Numbered from the stretch's first letter, positions 1-15,235 are shown. The stretch: DNA of 64,000 nt from Dipetalonema caudispina (GCA_013365325.1 JABVXV010000152.1:80478-144477), one strand, 5' to 3'. Made by a program: numbers and translations. The notes: generated by a model from the letters alone, not told the origin.

Positions 1-348
1 AATGTAAATAATGCTAGGAATTCCCCATATATTTGAGAAATGTCAGAAAATTTCACAAAATTTTCGATTAAATCTTATTAACTTTCAAATAATTTCGGAA
101 CATATTAAAGAAAATTGAAAAGCTGGGAATTGGACTTGACATTTAAATTAGTGTCACCAATTGAAATGTCAATTTATCAGACTAAAGCTGCCATTTATAG
201 TTTGCAAATAATATTATACCCCATAACATATCACAATCATTCCGAAACACAGGAGTTTTATCTAATCTGAGAAAAAAAAATTTTTTAATTTGATATATCA
301 TCTACCATTCAATCAATTTAGTTAGATAATAAAAGATTGAACTCTTCA

Positions 349-369
349 ATTTTAATCTTTTTTTCATAG
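349..369 (+). other. Candidate trans-splice acceptor upstream of the ABHD12-type gene
   Basis: A pyrimidine-rich run ends in TTTTTTTCATAG at 369, 95 bases before the chosen ATG at 465, with no in-frame coding sequence between them. Nematode genes often receive a spliced leader at such a site. It could equally be the acceptor of an intron in the 5' UTR. Confidence 0.35.
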
Positions 370-464
370 AACTGTTTACTTTGATTTATTTGCATGAGAC
401 AATTTAATTTTATTCTATTATATAAAATGCTGAATGCATCAATTAAGAATAATATTTTTATAAA

Positions 465-3400
465 ATGCGAGCTTGGTTATTGGTTGCTACAATTCCAACT
501 CTTTCATTTATTTTTCCATTCATACTTTACATTTGTCCATCCTTTTTTCATCCACTTTTTTTCGGTCATTATAGTATGTTTTTATCTTTTAAATATTTAT
601 TTTATTGTATTTTCTTTTCTTTTTGAAATAATTTTAAAATTGGCCTACTAATAGGATTGAATTTCTTCTCCCTTCTTTAAATCTTAATTTAATAATTAAT
701 CCTTTATTGCGATATTTTTTACTCATAATATTCATCTCGAGAATATCTTATAAATAGTATAAGGAGATAAGTAAAGATAGACGGAATATGTTGAGAGTTG
801 TACGGAATACAATTTCTGGAAGTTTCATAGCAATGATGCTTTAAGCTGATAAGATATCTTGATGCAAGCGATAATAATTAGACGGAATTGTAATTAAAAA
901 CGTGACCTGATTTGAGTTGATCCATATAAGAGTTATGTTCAATTTAGAGTCACATCATTTCCAGAAAGGCATACTCAAATCGAATGACGGATAAATCCTA
1001 CTTACTAAATGGTTTTATATTAATCACTGAGAAGTATTTCTTGTATATGTTGCTGGAATCGACTTAACTTCTAGTCATAATAGAATCCGGCATAGAATTC
1101 ATTTTTTTCGATATATTTTAGTACGGGATTATGACGATTTCAATTTATTGAAAGGTGTTGTTTCATATGGTCGAAATTTCTATCTGAATGGGGAAGCAGG
1201 ACGTTTAGGATGTTGGTTAGAAGTTTGCTATGATACGAATCCTTCGAAATAGATCAGTGATTTCCATTCGGGATATCTTGATAACTTTTAGTAATTTAGC
1301 AAATACTAATGCTTAACAGAAGAGAGAAATAAACTCAAAAAAAGACTTTTAGGGTGAATCAAAATAGTTAGTCAAAAATTATTATTAAATTCTATTATTG
1401 AGAAAGTTTGAAAAAAAGCGTATGATTTTGATTACTTTAGAAAAGCTTCAATTTTTATTTTATTAATAATTTCCTTAATAGTTTTGCGAATGGATAATGA
1501 AAAAGTTTTTTTTTTTTTTCATTTAGTATGGCAAAAGTATTCTGTTGTAGGGGTCGAAAGTTTTAAAAAACAGTACTAATTATTGATTTTTGTTTTCAAT
1601 TCCATTATATATCAATGAATCATAGGCATATATTACCGAAAACATTGTCTGAACAAGTGAAGCAAAAAGGATTATCAAATGAAGAAATGGAAGAATTAAT
1701 GGCCGAGCGAAATTATACAATTGTCGTTTATTTACATGGCAGTACTCACAGTCGGTAATGGGTAGAAGGAATTGAATTTCAATAATTTGGATAAATTTCA
1801 TAAGCAAATTTTAATTTTTTCTAAATAAAATAATGCTTAAGCAATAGAAGCAAAAATTTTTTTCCTTCCTCTGAAAAATAAACGTTTTTAGACTAAAAAT
1901 TAGAAAGAAAATATGGGAAGAATATGCAAAATTTGAAAATGAATTGGAATTGATATTAAAGCTGAACAATTTCGTAAATTTGAAGCAAAACAAATAAAAG
2001 AAAATCTTTGTAAAGTTTAAGGTTAAAAACAGAAAAGCAAATATCAATGTAATTTTTATAGCAAATCCATAAAAGTATGTTTAATTAAAACTTAAATATT
2101 TCCATTTGTTATCAAATAATAGATGCGTTGATAAAAAAACAAATGACAAAAAATTTATTAATTTTTTAAATTAAAAAAAAAAAAAAAATCTTTTTCATTT
2201 CAGACAATGGACTAATCGAGTAGATACATATAATGTATTGTCAGCAATGGATTTTCATATACTTTGCCTAGATTATAGAGGTTATTTGATAAAAAGAAAT
2301 ATATAATTTAATTATAATTAAGAAGATATTTAACAAAACATACAACTGATAAAAAGATAATAGTTGATAAGATAATATGTACATACATTCTTTAATTTAA
2401 TAATTGTTCCTTTAACAATAATGTACTGATAACGATAGATTTTCCTTCTTATTTTTTTTAAAATATTAACAAAGTCATGACAAATAATTCCCCAAAAATC
2501 ATTTTTTTTTTTACGAATTAAATTAAAATGTTTGAATAATTATCAGCCAAATTTATTAATAATTAAAATTTATGGTAACTATTACATGGTATAATTTAGG
2601 ATTTGGTGATTCAGCTGGCTATCCAAGTGAAACCGGAATTGTTTCGGATTCCATGTTTTTATTCAATTATACGAAAAACTTAGCAGGCAAAAATTATATA
2701 TTCATATGGGGACATTCGATGGGGACTGGGTATGCAAAATTTATTTCAATAATTTTTTGTATACCCAACATGTAATATGGGTTTCAAGTGGTATTTTGTA
2801 ATAGATATAACTGAACATATATGTATTCAAGGATATAAATATTCCGATTTTATCATTCATTGAAATAATCTTTACCGGATTTAATTGGTCCATAAACAAC
2901 TAAACATCACATATAATTTTTGATTTACATAAATTAAAATTTTTGCGAATAATCATCAGATTTTTCCAATAGTTTAACTAATTGGTGAATTAAAGAAATT
3001 AAGAAGTTGAAACTATAATCATTAGAAAGTTACTTCCGGAAAACTGATACACGGTTGTACTTCATCAAATATTTGAACAGATTTGCTGAATGAATAGATC
3101 GAGCGGAAGAATTTGATGACTAATTTTGTTAGTTACATTTAAGAAAATTTGTTAATGATTACCTAAAAACTATCATACTGGAAGATTTTATAAATCTAGT
3201 AAATTTCCGAATATTCGGGAAATGACTATGAATGGACATTTCTTCATGCTTTTTTTTCTTTAAGTGTTGAATTATCGTAATCTAAAATTATTTCAAAGGA
3301 TTGCAACAACAGTAGCAATGGAATTGAGTATGAAACATATGCCACCAACAGGTTTAATTCTGGAAGCGCCCTTCAACAATGCTATCGATCTTATTTCACA

Positions 3401-4373
3401 ATCACCGGAATCGGCCCCGTGGCGTTGGACACCGTGGTTTAACGTTTTTGTAAAGCAATCTATACCAAATGCTGGACTTCACTTTGATTCCGATATAAAT
3501 ATTAAATTGTAAAATTTCATTTTTTAAACTTTGCTTCAAATTCAAATTATTATGAAATTTTGTCGAAATCTTAAAATGATTGAATTTGTCCATGATGGAG
3601 ATTTATAGTAATTTGCATAATCATAGGAAGGCTAGTATAATTGCAAAATAAGCATTAGTACGATTCGGTAATTATGAGAAAATTTGACGGGAAAACAACA
3701 AGTTTACATGTTGAAACATCATTTAACAGTACAACAGGAAAATGAAATTTCTTTGACAAATAGTCCCTAATTATTTATATAGCGCAAATTTTTCGTTTTT
3801 CTTTTTTAGTTTGATATATTATATTAGAAAATGAAATATTATAGCTATGTAAGTCATACATGTCACTTACGTCAAGATTGCAGGATCACGTGTCCAATAT
3901 TAATAATGCATGCTGCTGATGATGAAGTAATATCAATATCATTGGCTAAAAAATTACGTGATGCAGCGTTATCAGCAAATCGTGACGTTAGGTTTATTTC
4001 ATTTGCTAGCGGACGTGGGCTGCTTCACAAACATATTAATAAAGCTTCAGAATTACCTCTCATATTGAAGTTCGTTTTTTTCTATGCTTAAATTAATTTA
4101 AAAATTAAACACATAAAATAATAAAGTCGAATATTTCACAATAGCTTCATCCAATTAATTGAATTAAACTTGAGTTAAATTAAATCAATCTTTGAGCCAA
4201 ATTAACATCATAATAGATTATGAAATTATTCGACTGAGTTTTTCTTTTGTTTTAGAAAAAAAAAACGAAAAATCATACTAATTAAATCGAAATTTCATTT
4301 TTTTAGAGACTTTATTCATTACTGCATTCGAGCACAAAAATATGCTGAAGAAATTGATGGGAAAAATGTATAA
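465..4373 (+). CDS. ABHD12-type alpha/beta hydrolase (monoacylglycerol / lysophosphatidylserine lipase family), 8 exons, 333 aa
   Basis: Exons 465-573, 1122-1215, 1626-1754, 2204-2280, 2600-2729, 3299-3508, 3884-4069 and 4307-4373 join in phase to 333 codons plus TAA. All introns begin GT and end AG. Residues 4-24 form a hydrophobic membrane segment followed by YICP, as in ABHD12. The fold shows HG at 105-106, LDYRGFGDS around 133-141, the nucleophile elbow GHSMG with Ser176, LILEAPF in exon 6, HAADD with the likely acid Asp263, and LLHKH with catalytic His298. Family members are integral membrane serine hydrolases that cleave lysophosphatidylserine and monoacylglycerols. Order and spacing follow animal ABHD12 from the membrane segment to the C-terminus. 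The animal HGN motif reads HGS here. The ATG at 465 was chosen because an in-frame stop lies at 450-452 and the membrane segment follows at once. Exact substrate is inferred. Confidence 0.9.
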
Positions 4374-4490
4374 GATTCGTATTCTAAAAGTCTTAAAATC
4401 AAGAATTGATCAGAAATCATTTATCGCTAATAGTTCGTCTAATTAAATTCAAAAATTGAAACATTCTGTTTAATATAATCAATAAAAAAC

Positions 4491-4496
4491 ATTCTA
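4491..4496 (+). terminator. Candidate poly(A) signal of the ABHD12-type gene
   Basis: AATAAA lies 118 bases after the stop codon in an AT-rich 3' UTR. Such hexamers are common by chance at this base composition, so support is modest. Confidence 0.4.
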
Positions 4497-5371
4497 CTTT
4501 CTTTTATACCATCATTTGAAGCTGATAGAAAAGGAAAAGCCATTTGTTAGTAAAAGATTTGAATTCAAAAGAATAAATAATTTTCAAAACTGCAAACTAT
4601 AAGGAAGGCAAGTAATGTAATTTATCTTCGATTGAATTCCAAAATGTCAACTTCTTTCAATGTACTCAAAAGTCGTCGATGAAAAAATGTCGGGAATAGA
4701 CATTGAAATCTCAATGATGCCAAGAATGTCGCCACTTTCATGTTTATGAAATGAAAAATACAATGTAAATTTTATCATTTCATACATATTTTTCCAATAT
4801 TTTGGTCCAATTTTCTTACTCTAACTTTTCTTTTGACAGAATTCGACTTGAAAAAAATATTTGCTTGACCTGAGAAATCTATTGTTATTATTGTTATTGT
4901 TGTCTTTTATTGTTTGTTGAAAGAAAAAAAAATCTTCGGAATTTCCTATTCTACTAATTATAGAAAATAGATTGAAAATTGATTAACAGACAAAAATAAC
5001 AAATAAAAATTTGCACAAATTTTTTGATGAAAAAAATTCAGTCACTTTTTTTCCCTTAGTTTCATATTCCATATAAAAAAATTCCGATTGATAATTCTCT
5101 TTCGCTTAGAAATTTTTAATTTCTAATTTTATTATTATTAATTTTATCACTGTTTAATTCACTTTCTCGATTGGTTTATTACTTTTCCTTTTTAAATAGA
5201 ATATTAATAAACAATTAGCGGTTAATCAATTGTATTCGCTACTATTTGATGATAAATTTGCATAATATGAAAGGAAGATATTAAGTTCTTGCGACTTACA
5301 TTTCGATTATCTATTACTTCAAGTTATCAGGAAGCTTTTTTTTGATAGCAATAACGAAATTTTTCTTTGTT

Positions 5372-5665
5372 TCTTTCTACACTCAATTAGTGGCCGATAA
5401 TTTTATTACCCAAAAGCATCGGGTATCTTTTCTTTTTTGTGCCCACTGAATGTCAAATATCACTTCCATATCACGATAGTAGGAAAATTTGAAAAAGGCA
5501 AAGTTACTCAAAAATTTCCTTCCTTTTTTCTACACTGAGAAATAGATGGGTAAATTTTTTACCCAAAAAAATCATGTACCTTTTTTTGTGCGCAATTAAA
5601 CGTCGGATATAGTTTCTATTAAGATGATGATGGTAGAATTTCGAAGCGGTAAAATTGTGGAGGGA
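5372..5665. repeat. Diverged tandem duplication, period about 153 bp
   Basis: Two copies share landmarks in the same order: CTACACT at 5377 and 5530, then TTTACCCAAAA or TTACCCAAAA, a GGTATC/GTACC word, TTTTTTGTGC, AATGTC/AACGTC, and GTAGGAAAATTT/GTAGAATTTC. The copies are clearly eroded by substitutions and small gaps. No coding potential was seen. Confidence 0.6.
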
Positions 5666-6540
5666 AAAAAATGTAAATTTAATAATGGTTTGTGTCAGAC
5701 ATTAGGATGGTACTAATGATTTAATGATGAATGGATGAAATTAGAATAATTTGAAAAAAAGAAAAAAAAAACGGAAGAAACGGTATTGAAGAATGACAAT
5801 GTATTGTACAGATAATTTAGTAAAAACCTGAAATTTGCTGCTGGATTTGTAATTTTTGAAGAATTTTGATGGTATTAAAAAATATTTTGCCCTAATTTCA
5901 TTTCTTTTCCATAGCTTTTCCTAGCAGTTAAACTAACATTTTTTATTTTTCTTCTTTCTTTTTTTGCTACTTATCAATGTTAAATAAGTGTAATACAGTT
6001 AATGTAAGAAGTGTATTTCAAGTAAATTATCCAATACTTATGATTTGTTATTAAAAGCTATCTTTGCTAACTATTAGTAATTATTAATTAGCAAGTTAAA
6101 AATATTGGCATACCAGTAATATTCAAATTTTTAACAACTCAGCATATCATAACATTTAATATATTAAAAAAAACTATATGCAGTGTTTCACCGCATGTAA
6201 TTTTGATAAAATAAATATAATTTAATAAAATAATTTTGAAAAGAAATTAACAATATATTGGCATTTGATTCTAATTTTTTCTCCATTTATAGATTATGGT
6301 TTAAATAGTTTAAAAAATTAAAATTTTTGTTTCATTTGCTTATTTATAAAATAGTTACATAGATTATCGTTGAAATAATTTGAATAATTTTCTTCATTTT
6401 GAAATTAAGGCAACTGTCCATTTCATCGTACAATTTTTTTAATTTCTCCTGCTAATAGCATTATCATCATTTAAAAAATTATTATATCTGATTGCGTAAT
6501 ATTCATTATCAGTTATTAACTTTTCAAGTAATTTAATACA

Positions 6541-6558
6541 CAAACACACACACACACA
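6541..6558. repeat. (CA)n microsatellite
   Basis: A short run of CA dinucleotides interrupted once near its left end. Confidence 0.9.
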
Positions 6559-8117
6559 TTGCTGTATTGATAACATAATATAATAGCAATTCCCTTTATA
6601 TCCTCTGCAATGTAACATTTATGATCACTTCAATTTCGAGATTTTAATTTCAGATTTTAAATAAAAGTTCAACATAAATATTAGTATAACAGAAGAAAAA
6701 AATTTCCCTTTTTCATATTTAAAATTGTAGCCATCATTCTTTTCCTTATTTTTCAATCCCATGTTTGAAAAATTGAAAAAGTAAAAAAAAATCAGATAAG
6801 AAAAGATAAAAATTTGCTTAATTTCTTTTTTCTTTTTTTTTTTGAATAGTTTATCTTATAAGCTTTCACTATATTTCACATTTGTTTATTTTATAATCGT
6901 TTAATGGATGCATTTGCATTGTTAATAAAAATTTTTTCCTTCACTTTTTCAAATTTTTTTTTTTTGAATTTCCTTTTTTTAACACTTCTCTCACTACACA
7001 TTTCCACCCGTGTGCAATTGTCAGTGCAAGAAAGTTATTTGCAGTTATTAAACTGTTTATTCAATTAAAATATTGAACTGATAATTGATATCAAAAAGCA
7101 AAAAAAAAAAAACCAGAAATAATTGCTAAGTTAAGATAAATCGTTAAAATTGTATTTGAACAATTATATTCATTATATTATACCTTTTCACTGAGGTGTT
7201 CTTCATTTTTATTTAATTATTTGATTAGATACTCACTTATTTATTAATCATATCTGATATCTTATCATCATGTAATAGTTAACTTTTGATTATATTTTAC
7301 TCATTTAATTTTACCTATTTTATTTGACGGGAACTTATTGATAGCAATAAAAAATCTATCTAATAAATAACTAATTCCGAAATGAGCCATAATTAAAAAC
7401 TTTCTTCGATTATTCAACTGCTGTTATTTAAATATTTTTTTGCAAATCACCATTATTCAAATTATTTAAATTTTCTAATAATTTAATGAAGCTTGTAGTT
7501 CCAATGAAGTTATCCTGACTACAAAATTCACTTGAAAGTATTCATCGATTGGTTAAAAATTTTTATTTTTATTGGTTCAACTGAAGTAATTGTGCAGTTT
7601 AAAAAATTATTTTGCAAAATCCAACCGAAATTCATTGTCTTTTAAATCAGCTTGCAACAAAGTGAAGCAAAAGAATGCCTTATTAAAAGTTTAGGTCAGA
7701 TTTTCTTTTTTGCAAATTAATTATGGAAAGAATATAAAATATCAAGTAATGAATAATAATGCAAAGTGTAAAGTTTATCTTGCTTCAAAACCTAATAAAA
7801 TAATTTAGAAAAAATGAATTTATCCATTTTTTCAGCCTGTATTTACTGTAAAATTTTCTTTTTCAAATATTAACGTTTCTTTTCTTTTTTTTCTTAATGT
7901 GTAAACATTCATCAATTCGCTTAAGAAATATTACTTTTCTGTTGCATTCCAACGTTCAATTATTTTTGTACGTTAAATTGTAATTAGGAGACGAAGAATG
8001 AGAAAGAAGAAAACATTTTTGTGTTATTGTTTATTTACTTCAATCTTCTGAATGAATCGATCAAATAATTATTCTTCACATAAGTAAATATTAATTATTG
8101 ATTGAGTAAACTAAGGA

Positions 8118-8292
8118 ATTGATCAGCTTTTAATAATTCTCATTAAGAAAGACTTCTTTATGATTCTATCGCTTTCATTGATAGATTGTTTCGTAATTTA
8201 GATTGCTTTCGTTGAGAAACTTCTTTATAATTCTGATCACTTTCATCAACAGAATTCTTCGTGATTCTGATCGCTTTTACTGATAATATGCT
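8118..8292. repeat. Degenerate minisatellite, about 35-45 bp unit
   Basis: About five imperfect copies of a unit of the form TTCTTTATGATTCTGATCGC followed by TTTCATTGATAGA appear in a row. Copies differ by substitutions and small indels. The word GATCACTTTCAT recurs in modified form and resembles words in the 48.5-kb repeat. Confidence 0.6.
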
Positions 8293-11200
8293 ACATCATA
8301 TCGTATGGAGATAATAGTGCCAGTTTTTCTGTTTTCCTCATAATTTCTCTTCTTCTCTCATTATGTTTTATAAAAGTAACGTCTGGAAATATTTTTTTCA
8401 TATGTAAATAAAAATTACATTTTCGAAGTTTTTTAAATTTATTCTCGCGTAAATTTCTCTTTTGTTAAAACTTATTTGTTCATTTTGACTTCTTTTACCA
8501 TTTCTTTTTTTGCTTTTTAGGAATTTTCTTGAGCGAACTAAAAAAAACTATAAAATATATTATAAATTCTAATACAGTGAAGTTTTTAATATGAAAATCA
8601 AGTAAAAGCTGTGAAATATTTACTCCAAAAGTTGTTTGATAATTGCAAGCAAAAGTAAAAAAAAAAATTGCTGGCAAAATATTTGTAATTTTCTTTAATT
8701 CTCAGTTTCTTGAAATTATCGAAATTTTTTTTCAACGATCTTAATCTTACTTATTGTTTATTTCTTTCTTTTTATTTTACACTTTATGTTATAAATGAAT
8801 TATTATGAATGGAAAAAAGAATAAGCAAATAAATGAATAAATGGCAAAGGATAAAACGGCACGAATGTTTTCGAGCTATATAATATTATCGCTAAATGAT
8901 TATAGTAATAACAAAAAAAGAAAGAAAAAAATTTACTTCTAGCAATTAAACACGGTAGTTTATGACCTGAGAATAACAAATCAATAATTAAAACAGGTAA
9001 TTTGTTCGCTGATAATTCTTTTATCCAACTGATAGTGATGAAATTTTTGCATTCTTTCCTCCATTCAAAAATAAAAAAAATTCATCACATCAATCGGAAT
9101 TAGCTACCTGTTCTTACCTATATCGATTAGTCAATTTGTATTCTTTCTTATTTTTGATCATCATATATCAATAAATTTATTAAAGATTTTACTAATTATT
9201 ATCAGTTTATTAATTCATTATCATCCTTACCACAACAAGATTATTCATACCAAATTAGGTTTATTAATTCTGCTTTAAACTACTTATATTTCCTCAATAA
9301 ATTTTTTCCTTAATTGATTTCATTAAAAAATTTTATATTTGCTCTGTAATCTTAAATAATTTCTACCTATTAATAACGTTACTTCGTAACTTTTTGATTT
9401 CATTAGTAAAATTTTATTAAATAAGCATAAATTTTGTAACATCAGAGTCAAAAAGGTTAAATTTGGCGCTTTGTTTTGGAACATTTGTCAATTACTTCCT
9501 TGATCACAACAATTCTATTTTTTATACCTATAGTTACTTAGTTACCCGTAGCAATGGGTAAATTAACCTATGATGAAGTCAATCGTTGATGATGCCATTA
9601 GAATTCACATATAAATGAGCCACAAATTGCAGTACTTAAATGTTATTTGTCAAAAGGACGACAATATTTTTTACAAATTTTTGCTCAAACAGTAATCCTT
9701 CCTACGAATTTAAATTATTTAATGAATAAAAATAAACATTTATCTTATAATATAGCCGCTATAATGCATAAAGTCAAATAAATTTGTGTATGGCAAGAGA
9801 AAATTCCTCAGTTGAAACAATATTTTAAATTTATTTTTAAAAAATCAAAATACAATCAAATTTCGTTCTTTCTTTTCAGCCATAATCTATCACTTAATCT
9901 AACAATTTTTTTTTACATCCGTGAATTGAAATTTATTTAGTCAGTTAGTTAGTCAGTTATTCGATCGGTAAGTCAATCTCAATCAGTCAACAATTAGTTT
10001 GTCATTTTTGATGCAAAAAAAGAGATTTTTCTTTATTTTTCGATTGTCTTTCTTTTTATAAAAAGAAATTTTTAAAAAAATGACCTGATTTTTTTTTCAT
10101 TTTTATCAATAATTTTTTTGCTACCATTAAAGAATTAGGTCATATTAGTTTTCATTAAAAATATTAACAAGTTCGTACTGAAAAATTAGACGCGCAAAGA
10201 AGGGAGGAAAAGAGAGGGAGAGAGAGGCAGAGAAAGGAAAATTATGGTAATAATAAATGAAATTTTTAGGATAAATTTTTATTTCGTTGCATAAAATTAT
10301 ACTTTTTAATAATCATTTTAAAGTGAAATAAAGAAAAGTCAAAAAACCTATTAATTAGCCTACGGAATGAAATTGTGGAGTACAATACGAAATTTTATAG
10401 TCATTTAATTCTGGTTTTCTTTTAATTTAAAATGGGTAGACTTTCTTTAGGCAACCGAGCATCCATTGCTATCAATAAATTTTTGTCTTAAATTTTTTTC
10501 TTCTTAAATTTCAAAACGCCAGACAATTTTCTTAGTTGACAGAAGCTACTAGAAATCATAAATTTCATCGACATCGTTGCGTTAGTTTGTCGTAAGTTCC
10601 GGTTCGCATTCTTTGCGATACCTGTGATATACGATTATACTCATTCAATTTTTACCTTTCGAGAGATTACTGAAAATTTTTGTTTATGCTCCATACCCAA
10701 ATATTTTCGTTCGTCCTAACTTTCCGAATTAATAAAATTTGAAAAAGCAAGTGCGTTAAAACGCTTGTAGCAATTAAATTATTCATCATTCATTTTTTGT
10801 TATTCACTTTTTCTTTGGTGATAATTATTTCGAATTAGATCCCCGTAAATTTGGTATCACAGAAAACAATGACTGGTGAAGAATTCGATAGCAAACTAGA
10901 ATTGAAAATTTTTTGAAACCGGAACTGATAAGGTGAAATGCTTCAGTGAGTTAATTAACGTTGGTTATTTCGTTAAATTAATTTGATTTATGAAATCGTT
11001 CAATTGTTGGTGTATCTGCATTGATTAAGATTCTGTATAAGTAAGTATTTGTCATTTTTTTTTTTCAGAATAAGTAATATCAGGGCGAAATTTTGCTTGA
11101 TATGCAATTTCGGGCAACTTGAAATGTGTCAGTTTTACTGCTAAAAATATACTTATCATTTACGACAGCTATCAATCTTAATAATTGTTGAGTTATAACA

Positions 11201-14200
11201 AAAATTAGCAAGCAACTCAAATTGAAATTGGCAAATTTGAGAAAACGCTTAATCATTTTTAATATGACTCATTTGAAGATATAACTTTTGCCAGAAATTT
11301 CATTAAAAATATTTTCAAGATTGTTGATAAAGTAACCAAAAAAAATTTTCATTCCACCCATATTTTGCCTTCATTCAATGAATTTTAATTTCATGCACTG
11401 ACAGTGAAATCTATTCCAAAATTATGAAGAAAGTTCTTTACAGGCGGGTTTGTATTGTTAAGTTTAAACTTCTTTTGTCTTGTTTTTTTTTTTTTTCATT
11501 TTTCTTTTAAAATTTTTCCAGAGATTATTGCCAATTTGGAATCACTCAGGTCATCATCCAATTATTACAGTATAAAAGCAAGAGAGCATATCCATAAATT
11601 ACTTTTTAATTTCTACCTTGAAAACTCAAAAAAAAAAAAAAACGACAAATTGGTTTCGAAAATTTGAAATCGTTCTGAACGAGTGACATTGATGAAAATT
11701 CAGTGAACCATTATGATTTGTTTAAAAACGGAACACTTACTGCAAAATTTGAAATGTAGAAAACCTCCAAAAGTCATTTTTTTTTATTTGGAAATTCATG
11801 AAATTGATTACTATTTTAAATTTCCATCGACTTCTGTTATCGTCAAGAAATAATCTATCACAGTATCCTAAGGGTATGGTTATCCCCATTTTTGAATTTC
11901 TAAACCATTCTTTCGTCTGAACATCTCATCAAATTGTCATCCTCTTTTTTCTTTCTGAATCAGAATTTATTTCAATTTCTTTAATCAAGTTTATTGGTTT
12001 GAATTAACGTTTTGAATCAATCGTAAAATCCAAATTTCATTTACGTTTCAAAGCAGAAATTCTATTCGTTTTCTTAAACCTTTGTAATTATTTAAGTGTT
12101 TAAATCGACCCTTCTTTTTATCATTCATCCCTTGCAGTTTATTTATCAATGAGATAAATAAGATAGGTTTTGCAATGAAAAAACAATTTGAGAAATTTAA
12201 TTCACAAAAAAGTTGAAAGTAAATAATGTGATATGAATTTAATTTGAATTTATTCTAAGTTCATTTTTGACCTTAACTTTTTCAGCATAATAAATAAATT
12301 TGTACCATAAATTTTATTCACTTTTCCCCTCAAAAAATCAGTATGGATTTTTTCAATCCACATATTGTAATAAAATTACCAAAGAAAACTTTGCCGATGA
12401 ATAAGCAATTAATCAAAACTTAAGATTACATTAATTATGTTTAAATTACAGCTTGCAAATATTACGAGAATTAAGAGAAAAATTTGGAAAACTTAAAATT
12501 TTTATCCAGAAAAATTTTTTTTCCAAGTGCTAAAATTTTCATCGATTTCTTTAAAATTTATTTTCTTTTTTACAGATTAAATTTATGATTCAGTAAATTG
12601 ATTTGAAGAAGTTTTGATCATATTAAACCAGAAATGCAATGCTTATTCGAGGTTTTGCTTTCGATGTCGAATTTTTAATTCGAATACAATTCTATATTGT
12701 ATATTTACCGGTCTAAAACCTCTTAATTACTTTAAATTATAATACTTAATGATATATTTATGTATCAATCCATTATTTAGTTCAGTTATTTCTTTTTTAT
12801 GCCCACAAGACATTATTGAATCTTAAATATTTCTCAAAAATAATTGAGCTTTCACTCCTTCCTTTCTTCATTAACATTTTTCATTTATTTCTGACATATA
12901 CAGTGATAAATTGATAAAATTAAATTTGGTTATAGTTTATTTATTTATTTTTTTTGTCAACGATATAACTAATGAATTAAACTGAGTAAAACCAATTAAA
13001 AACGTAACATTTGTAATTATTTCTCCAACATGAAATAATTTCCTGTTTGGATTAAGCTTAACGAGCTATTATTTGTAATTATTTCTCCATCATTGGAAGC
13101 GAAAATTTTCTGGTATATCCCATACATCATCATTATTATTACTGATTATCAAGAGAGAAATGCAGCAGAAGGATGAAGGATGCACTTAAGAAAGATATTG
13201 GAAATTAAAAAAAACTGGTTAGATATATTCTATCACTTACATTACATCATTTTGCATCATTATAGGTTAGACTATCTGCCACTTTAAGAAGACTAGACTA
13301 ACAATTGCTCATATATTTTCCAATTTTTTTTTTTAGTCATATTCGAAACGAAAAATAGAATGGAAATATAATTTCATTCGGCCATTTCCATCTTCCTTTT
13401 CTTTCCTACCACTAATAATACTTTTCGTTGATTGAACTCTTCTTGTTATAAACTTTGTCACACAATCGATTTAGTTGTCGTGTTTTTTGCCCAATTTTTT
13501 AATTTCATTTTTATGAAAATTAGAATTGCTACCATTTCGAATACTTGCAAGCAATAGAGCTGTGTACCTTTTTTGTGATAATCGATTTGGGATTTGTAGA
13601 AGAATTGTGAGATTGTCTTTTATTAATTCATTTCAGATTTATCGAAATTAGAATTATGATGCTCACATAGTTTTTTGTCTTTTTTCGACTGTGAGATTTT
13701 TCCGTTTTGTTCTATAATTTGATAGGCAGAATATCACTTAGATAAGTAAATCCAACATATTTCCTGATCAATCATTTAGAATCACCGATGGATTCAGAAT
13801 TACTCACTTAAAGTCATTATTCTCCTGAAAATACTATGTCAATACTGTAGTGATGAGAAAGTTAATAATCGGTTAATTATGAAAGATATCAATCCTTTCA
13901 TTCAATAATTTTTTTTTTCTTCTTTTGTATGTCATCCAGATGTTAGCCATCTTTGAAATTTAAAATTTCGGGTCGTAACAAAGATTGAATATAATGAAGA
14001 GTATAAATAAGACTGTAAGAGAAAAGATTATCGTTCATAAATAAAATCAGACATTTAACATTTATTTATCAAATTTGATGGGAAGATGAAGTTGCATTGA
14101 TAACATAATGATATGAAATGATAACAGATCCTAGTTAATACGATTATAAATATCGAATGCTTTTTGCTTCTCATATGTATATTATATGATTAAAAATTAA

Positions 14201-14501
14201 AGCTCAACTTTTACTTTAAAACTACCTTTCTTATTATTAACACAGAAATGAATACTAATCAATTTCTTTTTTTAATTCATAAACAAAAAAAGGGAAAAAT
14301 TAAGCATATATTTTTTATTTATTTCACGAAATGAAAGACAGGCAAAAGAAGAAATAAATTGTTTAATCGATTATTTCTCGTTTTCTTTATTCTTTATGAG
14401 ACAATTCTGTCAACAAAATTGTCATGCCATATTTTGAACTTAATATGAATAATTTAAACATAATAACAATTCTTTTATTTATATTTGATACTACAACGTT
14501 G

Positions 14502-14850
<349 letters not shown>

Positions 14851-15235
14851 TTATTACAATTATACTTAATTTCTATAACGATATCGTTTATTTTGATTGC
14901 AAAGAATAAGAAGAGCGAAGGTGGAAAATTTAATTGATGAGTTTTATTTTTAAAAATTGAAAAACAAATGAAACAAAAAATGGCACACACAATAATTTTG
15001 TCTTTATTTTATGCAGTTAAATTATCACAGCAAATTAGGAAGCAATTACTGAGAGAGCGAGTCGATAATTTTATTTTTTTAAATTTTAATTCAATTTAAT
15101 TTTCTTTTTTGTAAGATAAGTTTAGGATAAAATGTTTACTGTTACTAGTAAAATACTGCCTCACAAAACTATTTGAAACATGAAATTGCCACTTATTTAC
15201 TTAACTTTTCCATTGTCTTCTTTCCGTATTATCTT

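Noticed and set aside
4640..4740. Short frame MYSKVVDEKMSGIDIEISM just after the ABHD12-type gene
   Set aside because: Only 29 codons, with no splice sites or recognised family. Likely chance in the 3' flank.
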